The position numbers were made by a program, and so were the translations under genes. Shown piece after piece: positions 1 through 5,142 of a DNA stretch of 9,228 bases; position 1 is the first letter of the stretch, and each line of letters begins with the position of its first letter. The notes below the pieces were generated by a model. That model was not told the origin of the DNA. It saw only the letters and a program-made list of their open reading frames with translations, and made no database searches. The stretch is taken from contig JAEZAA010000071.1 in assembly GCA_023430625.1 (NCBI GenBank), forward strand, positions 1 through 9,228. Direction: 5' to 3'. Source of the stretch: Pseudomonadota bacterium (GTDB lineage Bacteria > Pseudomonadota > Gammaproteobacteria > Pseudomonadales > Oleiphilaceae).

Positions 1-83
1 TTGAGGAAAATACGTTTTAGCAGATTGGTATTCACGGGTTCGTCGTCGACGACCAGTACCTTGCCACCGCTGATTTGTTCCAT
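1..83 (-). CDS. Response regulator receiver domain, N-terminal fragment (partial)
   Basis: Reading the minus strand from ATG at 83-81 gives a peptide beginning MEQISGGKVLVVDDEPVNTN and continuing LLKRIF to the window edge. The hydrophobic beta strand KVLVV followed by the acidic pair DDE is the N-terminal signature of the CheY-like receiver fold. The DD pair binds Mg2+; the phospho-acceptor Asp would lie beyond the window. An SD-like CTGGAG sits about 8 nt upstream of the ATG. Only 27 codons are visible, so the output domain (DNA-binding, HD-GYP, GGDEF, or none) cannot be told, and a hybrid protein starting with a receiver is also possible. It is divergent from the YfiR/kinase pair, so it may be the kinase's partner, which is inference. 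The receiver call is firm; the rest is open. Confidence 0.8.
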   Translation of the reverse strand, partial: MEQISGGKVLVVDDEPVNTNLLKRIFL

Positions 84-326
84 GGATGGTGCTCCAGGTG
101 AGATGGCGCCAGGTGAGGCAGTCGTGAAACCGTTGTCGGGGCGGATCGAGCTTGTGAGATGGAAGCGCCTGATTTATATGAAATGCACGCGCAGTGCCGA
201 CAATCGCTTTCTCTAGAATAAAAATGAATCAGTAGGTGTTTTTCAACATGGAAGAATACGCCGTTCCAGCAGTTTCCGCACGGGGCAACGTGGAACATCC
301 AGCAATTCCGACCCAGGTGCGTGCCC
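84..326. other. Divergent intergenic region between receiver gene and yfiR-like gene
   Basis: These 243 bases separate two divergent genes and must hold promoters for both. On the minus strand a TTGTCG/TATAAA pair is visible (entered separately). On the plus strand a TAGAAT hexamer at 214-219 resembles a -10 box but has no convincing -35 at the right distance. A 37-codon open frame (248-361) runs through the right side and is not called as a gene. No tRNA, riboswitch or strong terminator hairpin was recognised. Confidence 0.5.
173..203 (-). promoter_or_regulatory. Possible sigma70-type promoter for the receiver gene
   Basis: On the minus strand, TTGTCG (203-198; 4 of 6 matches to TTGACA) is followed after 19 bp by TATAAA (178-173; 5 of 6 matches to TATAAT). 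This lies about 90 bp upstream of the receiver-gene ATG. The spacer is at the long end of the tolerated range. This is a by-eye match only. Confidence 0.3.
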
Positions 327-899
327 ATGAGTCTGGCCCGAGTCAGCCGCGCAGGCGCTAGCCGTATGTGTGGCCGGAGGCACGGGCTGCAATCCTTGTG
401 TGTGGTCGTGGCGCTGCTCATCTCCCCCTTTTGTCTTGGTCGAACCGTTGACCCGGTGTACCAGATCAAGGCGTCCTATATTTACAACATTCTCCAATTC
501 GTCGAATTTCCCCGGCTCGCCACCCAAGCCCAGGCGGTGGTGAACGTCTGTGTGCTGGGGGAAGACCGGTTTGGCGCGGCTCTGGATGAAATCGATTCGG
601 CCAGTTCACCGTCCGGCGGCATCAAGGTTCATCGCCTGCAGGATAACATTGCCGCCGTCGCCCAGGCAGATTGCCATGTCCTGTATCTGGTGGATTCGGG
701 ATTGTCGCCCGAGCGGGTGCTGGCCAGTGTGGACCCGTTGCAGGTGCTGACCATTGGCGAGTCGCCGTCGTTTCGCGACGCGGGAGGTTTGGTCGAATTG
801 TTCCGGGTGGGCAACCGGGTGCGCTTTCGGCTGAATCAGGAGTTGGTGAACCGGACCTCGTTCAAGATGGGTGCGCAACTGGTGCAGTTGGGGATGTGA
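327..899 (+). CDS. YfiR/HmsC-family (DUF4154) periplasmic protein
   Basis: A 190-residue secreted protein. After a basic N-terminus and the hydrophobic segment LCVVVALLISPFCLG, the mature part starts near VDPVYQIKASYIYNILQFVE. That strand/helix with the KAxYIYN-F pattern is typical of DUF4154. Further family landmarks are VCVLG, ADCHVLYLV, VLTIGES and a C-terminal VRFRLN. In Pseudomonas YfiR this protein sits in the periplasm and inhibits the CHASE8-containing cyclase YfiN; here the next gene is a CHASE8-like kinase, so it probably acts on that kinase. Two cysteines (about residues 75 and 116) match in context the YfiR Cys71-Cys110 disulfide; the second YfiR disulfide pair is absent. ATG at 327 is chosen because AGGTG lies 7 nt upstream. 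GTG 321 and ATG 366 are alternatives, and 366 gives the more compact signal peptide. The stop is one base before the next gene, implying co-translation. Confidence 0.85.
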   Translation: MSLARVSRAGASRMCGRRHGLQSLCVVVALLISPFCLGRTVDPVYQIKASYIYNILQFVEFPRLATQAQAVVNVCVLGEDRFGAALDEIDSASSPSGGIKVHRLQDNIAAVAQADCHVLYLVDSGLSPERVLASVDPLQVLTIGESPSFRDAGGLVELFRVGNRVRFRLNQELVNRTSFKMGAQLVQLGM

Positions 900-900
900 C

Positions 901-2580
901 ATGAACTCCAGTATCCTCATCGAGAACCGGTCATGGTGGCAGCGTCTGACCCTGCGGCTCAAGTTGCAGCTGGGTATAGCCGGTTTTTCCCTGCTGATTC
1001 TGGTGATCTGTGCCGCGTCCATCGGCTGGTCTGCCCACAGCTATTTTCATAAGGCGGCCCGTCAGGATATCCAGATGCTGGCGGAGGTTCTGGCGGATAA
1101 CAGCCGCGCCGCGGTTGCGTTCGACGATGCAGCTGCTGCCACCAGCGTGTTGGCGGCGCTGAAAGGGAATCCGCATGTCGTTGATGCCATCATCATTCGG
1201 GGTCGGGATATCTTTGCGACCTATAAGGCGTCGGAGGCGCCCAGCGAATTGATCGCTCAATTCCGCCCCTCACCGGGCGTCTGGTTGAGTGGCGGGTACT
1301 ACTACGCAACGGTTCCCATCATGCTGGCCCAGGACATCAAGGGCTGGCTGCTGTTGCGCTCGGGGCTGGCGGAGTGGGAGAACGTCAAGCGCAACCTCTA
1401 TCTGGTATTCAGCGGGCTGCTCGCGGCCGTTTTACTGCTGATGGCAGCAACCTCCTATTGGTTGAATCGCCACATTACCCGCCCCCTGTCGGATCTGTCG
1501 GGCTGGGCGGTGCAGGTATCCAGGGCCAAGGATTTCGGGGCGCGCGCCATCAAGCACAACGATGACGAGATCGGCCACCTGGCGGATAGTCTCAACCGGA
1601 TGCTGGTGGAGCTGTCCCGGCAGGAGACCATCCTGAGCTGGAATCAGATGCTGGAAAACGAGATCCGTGAACGTAAGGAGGTGGAGAAACGGCTGATCGA
1701 TATGCGCAACCGGGCCGAATCCGCCAGTACGGCGAAAAGCCAGTTTCTCGCCAACATGAGCCATGAACTGCGAACGCCTCTGAACGCCATCATCGGCTAC
1801 AGCGAGATTCTGCAGGAGGGCTTGCAGGACAACGATATCGCGCTGTCCGAGATCGCCGCCGACGTCACCCAGATCCACAAGGCGGGACGCCACTTGCTGA
1901 GCGTGATCAACGATATCCTGGACCTGTCCAAGATCGAGGCCGGGAAAATGGACATCAGCGTGGAGCTGCTCAATGTGGATGTCCTGCTCAATGAGGTCAT
2001 CGACACCATTCGTCCGCTTGCCCAGGCCCGCGAAAATCGGCTGACGCTGACCAAGGCCGACGAGCTGGGCTTCATCCGCAGCGACGCCCTCAAGATCCGG
2101 CAAGTGTTGTTGAATCTGCTGAGCAACGCGGCCAAGTTCACCGAGCATGGTCAGGTGGCCATGCATGCCGCGCGAGAGTCCGATCCCGCGGGCGACCGGA
2201 TCCTGATCCAGATTCGGGATACGGGCATCGGGATGAGCCCGAGAGCCTTGTCTACGCTGTTCAAACCCTTCAGCCAGGCCGATGCCTCCATGACCCGCCG
2301 GTTCGGGGGAACCGGGCTGGGTCTGGCGATTAGCCGCTCCTATGCCCGCGCCCTTGGCGGCGATATCGAGGTGCAAAGCCAGGAAGGGCAAGGATCGACC
2401 TTCACGGTGATTTTGCCGGCTCAGGCGGCGCGGGATGATGAGCAAGCCGGCGTGCCGGAAGACATAAACCTGGATGACCCGGACCCGGATAAACCCAGCC
2501 CGGACGAGGCAGACCTGGATGCAGCGACTGCTGACAAGCCCCTGATCGTCAGGGGACGCGATACGCACAACGATAATTAA
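901..2580 (+). CDS. Membrane sensor histidine kinase: CHASE8-like, HAMP, HisKA, HATPase_c
   Basis: A 559-residue inner-membrane kinase. Order: TM1 about 24-45; a periplasmic domain about 46-162 whose start (QMLAEVLADNSRAAVAFDD) looks like CHASE8, the sensor type of YfiN; TM2 about 165-187; HAMP about 187-240; a coiled-coil linker; HisKA with phospho-acceptor His288 in SHELRTP; HATPase_c with N-box NLLSNAAKF (Asn405, Asn409), G1 DTGIGM (440-445), an F-box-like FKPFSQ, and G2 GGTGLGL (469-475). There is no C-terminal receiver or HPt domain, so this is a non-hybrid kinase that needs a separate response regulator; the divergent receiver gene is the obvious candidate. About 45 residues after the ATPase domain form an Asp/Pro-rich acidic tail. 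ATG 901 has GGGGA 6 nt upstream and begins one base after the YfiR-like stop, so the pair is translationally coupled. The kinase call is firm; CHASE8 is by pattern. Confidence 0.92.
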   Translation: MNSSILIENRSWWQRLTLRLKLQLGIAGFSLLILVICAASIGWSAHSYFHKAARQDIQMLAEVLADNSRAAVAFDDAAAATSVLAALKGNPHVVDAIIIRGRDIFATYKASEAPSELIAQFRPSPGVWLSGGYYYATVPIMLAQDIKGWLLLRSGLAEWENVKRNLYLVFSGLLAAVLLLMAATSYWLNRHITRPLSDLSGWAVQVSRAKDFGARAIKHNDDEIGHLADSLNRMLVELSRQETILSWNQMLENEIRERKEVEKRLIDMRNRAESASTAKSQFLANMSHELRTPLNAIIGYSEILQEGLQDNDIALSEIAADVTQIHKAGRHLLSVINDILDLSKIEAGKMDISVELLNVDVLLNEVIDTIRPLAQARENRLTLTKADELGFIRSDALKIRQVLLNLLSNAAKFTEHGQVAMHAARESDPAGDRILIQIRDTGIGMSPRALSTLFKPFSQADASMTRRFGGTGLGLAISRSYARALGGDIEVQSQEGQGSTFTVILPAQAARDDEQAGVPEDINLDDPDPDKPSPDEADLDAATADKPLIVRGRDTHNDN

Positions 2581-2597
2581 CATATCTCCCACGCATC

Positions 2598-2627
2598 TTA
2601 ACGGTATTTGGCGACAGTCCGTCTAAT
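2598..2627 (+). promoter_or_regulatory. Possible sigma70-type promoter for the first PBP/porin pair
   Basis: TTAACG (2598-2603; 4 of 6 to TTGACA) and TCTAAT (2622-2627; 5 of 6 to TATAAT) are separated by 18 bp. They lie in the 181-bp gap after the kinase gene and would give a leader of roughly 125 nt before the ATG at 2762. By-eye match only. Confidence 0.3.
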
Positions 2628-2652
2628 CTTCACGTGCGTTTATCGCATCTTC

Positions 2653-2675
2653 CGGCATCATCCGACCGGATGCCG
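2653..2675 (+). terminator. Hairpin after kinase gene; weak terminator or leader structure
   Basis: CGGCATC (2653-2659) and GATGCCG (2669-2675) are perfect 7-bp inverted arms around a 9-nt loop. An alternative pairing uses CATCCG/CGGATG. The following bases are C-rich with no T-run, so it is a poor intrinsic terminator. If the candidate promoter at 2598-2627 is real, the hairpin lies in the leader of the next gene. The rest of the 2581-2761 gap shows nothing else I recognise. Confidence 0.3.
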
Positions 2676-2761
2676 TCCCCCTCGCGCCCCCTGTTTCATG
2701 GCCTCGACAGCCGTCGGGCTACATGGCGTCGCCAGGGCTTCTTCGTAATCAGGATCATTTC

Positions 2762-3268
2762 ATGAATCGTGCAATAGCCGATGTGTTCAGCCGGTGGGCG
2801 AAGCTTTATCTGTTGCGCCCCCATGGGCGACGGCTCTGGCTCGGCCGGAGCCCCTGGCTCATGCTGGTCATATTGCTGTGGGTGCCGGGGCAGAGTCAGG
2901 CGCTTCAAGTGATCGCCAATCCCAGCACGCCGGTTGCGGATTTGTCCGTTCGGGAGCTGCGCGCCATCTACACCATGCGGCTGGAACGCTGGCATGACGG
3001 CACCAATATTCAGGTGTTCGTACTGCCCCAGAAAAACTCCCTGCATCAACAGTTCTGCAAATCGGTTCTGCAGGCGTTGCCGCACCAGCTGCAGGCGGTT
3101 TGGTATCGGCTGGTGTATTCCGGTATGGGGCGCGCCCCGACGGAGGTGCGGGACGAGCAGGAAATGCTCGAGCGGATACGCACGACTCCAGGCGCCATCG
3201 GCTATGTAGGCCGTGTTCTTAATGTTTCTGACGTACAGGTACTGACCATTGAAGCCGCACATGAATAA
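2762..3268 (+). CDS. Short PstS-like periplasmic protein, copy 1
   Basis: A 168-residue exported protein of the kind usually labelled 'phosphate ABC transporter substrate-binding protein'. The hydrophobic stretch PWLMLVILLWVPG and a probable cleavage after QSQA (residue 47) precede LQVIANPSTP, a strand and loop typical of PBP-like domains. RELRAIYTMRL (64-74), W-x-DG, QVFVLPQK and the C-terminal PGAIGYV complete the family pattern. It is about half the length of a true PstS, has none of the Ser/Gly-rich phosphate-binding loops I would expect, and no ABC permease or ATPase is nearby. A role in sensing or as a partner to the adjacent barrel is therefore likelier than transport (inference). The N-terminal region before the hydrophobic core is unusually long, about 30 residues. 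ATG 2762 is chosen for AGGA 7 nt upstream; ATG 2723 is in frame but lacks this. It overlaps the next gene by 8 bp (ATGAATAA). Ligand unknown. Confidence 0.8.
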   Translation: MNRAIADVFSRWAKLYLLRPHGRRLWLGRSPWLMLVILLWVPGQSQALQVIANPSTPVADLSVRELRAIYTMRLERWHDGTNIQVFVLPQKNSLHQQFCKSVLQALPHQLQAVWYRLVYSGMGRAPTEVRDEQEMLERIRTTPGAIGYVGRVLNVSDVQVLTIEAAHE

Positions 3269-4418
3269 GTCGCTGCTCGTCCTTGGCACGCTGCTCGTTG
3301 CGGCCGCCGCGCCTTCGCGGGCCGATCACATTATCGATAGTGCTTATTGGCACGCATTTGCCAGTCAGGGCGCCATCTACACCAGTGACAACAATTTTTA
3401 CGGCGAGTCCGATGATGGGCTCTCCACGGAGTTCCGCGAACTGGGGCTGATCCTGGGGGCTAAGCCGCTGGATAACGTGAGCCTGGTGGCGCAGATCCTG
3501 AGCCGGGAAACCGGTGAGGTGGACGAAACCGATCTCCGGCTCGATTACGCCTTTGCCAGCTATACCCCGTTCTCCTCGCTGAACGGCGATTTCGGTATCA
3601 AGGCGGGGCGTATCCGTGCGCCCATCGGCTTCTTCAATGAAACCCGGGACGTGGCGCACACCCGCCCCGGCATCCTGCTGCCACAGTCAGTGTATCCGGA
3701 CCGGATTCGCAACCTGACGTTTGCGCGCGACGGCGCGCAGCTGTTCGGCAGCTATCAGCACGGCTTGAATGCCTTCAGCTGGGACCTCTCCTATAGCCGC
3801 CTGGTGTTGCGGGAAACGGACTACGATGAAATCATCGATCTGGGCGTCGACATTCCCGGCGATGTGGAAACGCCCTTTTCGCCGGTTGCCCGCATTATGT
3901 GGGACTGGGATATGGGACGCGTGCGCCTGGGACTAAGCTACGCCGATTATTCCGCGAATTACCGGGCGGCATCGATGGACTTTTTCAACAATGCGGACCT
4001 GTCGTTTCGCTATTGGATCACGTCGGCTGAGTACAACGCCGCCAATTGGTCGCTGATTTCGGAGTACTCCCACTTCAAGAGCACTGTGGGCGACTTGCTG
4101 CCAGAGGGCCTGGGCGTACGCTACGAATCCAAGGGTCACGCCTACTACGTGCAGGCCGTGTATCGCCCGGACCCCGCCTGGGACCTGTTTGTACGTTGGG
4201 AGGAGTTGTATAGCGACGACTCCCGGCGCTCGGACCCCTTCTATTCGTCCCAGGAAATAACGCTGGGCGTGGGCTGGCGACCGGACTCCCATTGGCTGCT
4301 GCGGGCGGAATGGCATCTGGTGGATGGCCTTGGCACCTTGTCGACGCGTGAGAATGATCGGCAGGACATGCAGAGGCGCTGGCAGATGCTGTTGTTCCAG
4401 ATTGCCTACCGGATCTAG
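3261..4418 (+). CDS. Porin-like outer-membrane beta-barrel protein, copy 1
   Basis: A 385-residue protein with a clean signal peptide (MNKSLLVLGTLLVAAAAPSR, cleavage after Ala21). The mature sequence alternates polar and aromatic or aliphatic residues in short strands, for example WDLSYSRL, VRLGLSYADY, YYVQAVYRP and WLLRAEWHLVDG, separated by acidic turns. This is the look of a porin-type barrel. It ends FQIAYRI, with Ile and not the usual terminal Phe or Trp. No specific family or substrate is recognised, and a phosphate-selective role should not be assumed. ATG 3261 lies inside the end of the PBP gene, implying coupling. A stop at 3243-3245 limits initiation to TTG 3249 or ATG 3261; the TTG has AGGT 8 nt upstream and also gives a good signal peptide (MKPHMNKS). 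It is a paralog of the barrel at 5096-6382. The barrel call is confident; function is unknown. Confidence 0.78.
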   Translation: MNKSLLVLGTLLVAAAAPSRADHIIDSAYWHAFASQGAIYTSDNNFYGESDDGLSTEFRELGLILGAKPLDNVSLVAQILSRETGEVDETDLRLDYAFASYTPFSSLNGDFGIKAGRIRAPIGFFNETRDVAHTRPGILLPQSVYPDRIRNLTFARDGAQLFGSYQHGLNAFSWDLSYSRLVLRETDYDEIIDLGVDIPGDVETPFSPVARIMWDWDMGRVRLGLSYADYSANYRAASMDFFNNADLSFRYWITSAEYNAANWSLISEYSHFKSTVGDLLPEGLGVRYESKGHAYYVQAVYRPDPAWDLFVRWEELYSDDSRRSDPFYSSQEITLGVGWRPDSHWLLRAEWHLVDGLGTLSTRENDRQDMQRRWQMLLFQIAYRI

Positions 4419-4599
4419 GGGCGGCTCGACCACCGCCGGAGGAGCCATCGGCTTCGTGGAAGTTTACAAAAGTTAACCGGATCAGCGCCCAATTTCCGGC
4501 CATTTTCGGAAATAGCGCCTAAGCTGTGTATGTATTTCGTCTTTGTATTCGCAGGATTCGGAAAAAGTATCGAGACGCCGATGAGCAGGTCCATTGGTT
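4419..4599. other. Intergenic region between the two PBP/porin pairs
   Basis: These 181 bases between porin copy 1 and PBP copy 2 contain two overlapping GC-rich inverted repeats just after the stop (GGCGG 4420-4424 with CCGCC 4433-4437, or GGCTC 4423-4427 with GAGCC 4442-4446). No T-run follows, so termination is doubtful. Further on is an inverted and direct repeat cluster built on TTCGGAAA (entered separately). TTTACA at 4463-4468 resembles a -35 box but has no -10 partner at the right distance. I compared it by eye with the c-di-GMP GEMM riboswitch and saw no convincing match. Confidence 0.4.
4492..4564. promoter_or_regulatory. TTCGGAAA repeat cluster, possible operator
   Basis: ATTTCCG (4492-4498) and CGGAAAT (4507-4513) form a perfect 7-bp inverted repeat with an 8-nt spacer. 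The right arm is part of TTCGGAAA (4505-4512), which recurs directly at 4557-4564, 52 bp on. Both are upstream of PBP copy 2. A dimeric regulator site is possible, but no known operator consensus is recognised. Confidence 0.3.
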
Positions 4600-5142
4600 A
4601 TGTATAGTGCCGCAGGCGAGGAATATCGGCAGGCTCCAGGGGCCTGGTTGAGTCGCCTCGTGGCCCGCGCTCGCGTGCGGCTCGCCCGCCGTCTGCTGCA
4701 TCCGGTCGTGTTGCTGGTGGCGCTGCTTGGCGCGGGCCAGAGCCTGGCAATCGAGGTGATCGCCAATTCCGCAGTCCCGGCCGATGGGCTCACCATGCGG
4801 GAGTTACGCGCTATTTATACCATGCGCCTGGATCGCTGGAGCGATGGTTCGGAAATCCAGGTGTTTGTCCTGCCGCAAAAACACGCACTGCATCAACAAT
4901 TTTGCAAATCGGTACTCCAGGCCTTGCCGCATCAACTGCAGGCGGTTTGGTACCGACTGGTGTATTCCGGCATGGGACGCGCGCCGACCGAGGTTTCCAG
5001 CGAACAGGAACTGATCGAGCGCGTCAGCCAGACCCCCGGTGCCATCGGTTATGTTAAAGCCGGTTATGTTAAAGGTGGCGATGTCGAAGGTCGTCATGAA
5101 CTCTCCAGCGTGCAGGTGCTTTCCATTGAAGCCGTTCATTAA
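4600..5142 (+). CDS. Short PstS-like periplasmic protein, copy 2
   Basis: A 180-residue paralog of the protein at 2762-3268. The hydrophobic core VVLLVALLGAG and likely cleavage after SLA (residue 50) precede IEVIAN. The core shares RELRAIYTMRL, W-x-DG, IQVFVLPQK, then 36 consecutive residues (97-132) identical to copy 1, then PGAIGYV. After GYV there are 10 extra residues from a 15-bp tandem repeat (GYVKAGYVKG). As in copy 1, the N-terminal region before the core is long and no ABC partner is present. The start is uncertain: ATG 4600 has AGGT 9 nt upstream. TTG 4648 has AGGGG 5 nt upstream and would trim the N-terminus to a standard signal peptide; GTG 4675 would too but lacks an SD. The 3' end overlaps the next barrel gene in another frame. 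It probably works with that barrel and the following c-di-GMP enzyme (inference). Confidence 0.78.
   Translation: MYSAAGEEYRQAPGAWLSRLVARARVRLARRLLHPVVLLVALLGAGQSLAIEVIANSAVPADGLTMRELRAIYTMRLDRWSDGSEIQVFVLPQKHALHQQFCKSVLQALPHQLQAVWYRLVYSGMGRAPTEVSSEQELIERVSQTPGAIGYVKAGYVKGGDVEGRHELSSVQVLSIEAVH
5047..5098 (+). repeat. Degenerate 15-bp tandem repeat carrying in-frame ATGs
   Basis: Units of 15 bp start with ATG at 5051, 5066 and 5081, and a fourth ATG follows at 5096. CGGTTATGTTAAAG occurs perfectly twice (5046-5059 and 5061-5074). The third unit is diverged but keeps the ATGT and AAGGT blocks. In the PBP frame it encodes GYVKAGYVKG and a diverged third unit. In the barrel frame it gives Met every fifth codon, and the later ATGs are preceded by AAAGG or GAAGG. 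Copy 1 of the PBP gene lacks the expansion. Confidence 0.75.

Noticed and set aside
248..361. A 37-codon frame (MEEYAVPAVSARGN...) ending 4 nt before ATG 366 of the yfiR-like gene
   Set aside because: It has no clear SD, no recognisable features, and overlaps the better-supported start at 327. It would only deserve attention as a leader peptide if translation were shown to start at 366.
1432..2592. A 386-codon open frame on the minus strand opposite the histidine kinase
   Set aside because: It runs antisense to HAMP, HisKA and HATPase motifs and has no family-like pattern, so it is a shadow frame.
4420..4446. Intrinsic terminator after porin copy 1
   Set aside because: GC-rich arms exist (GGCGG/CCGCC or GGCTC/GAGCC), but they are only 5 bp and no T-run follows, so termination is not supported.
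4545..4600. Possible c-di-GMP (GEMM) riboswitch before PBP copy 2, suggested by the downstream c-di-GMP enzyme
   Set aside because: The characteristic conserved GEMM segments and paired helices could not be found by eye. A covariance-model search would settle it.
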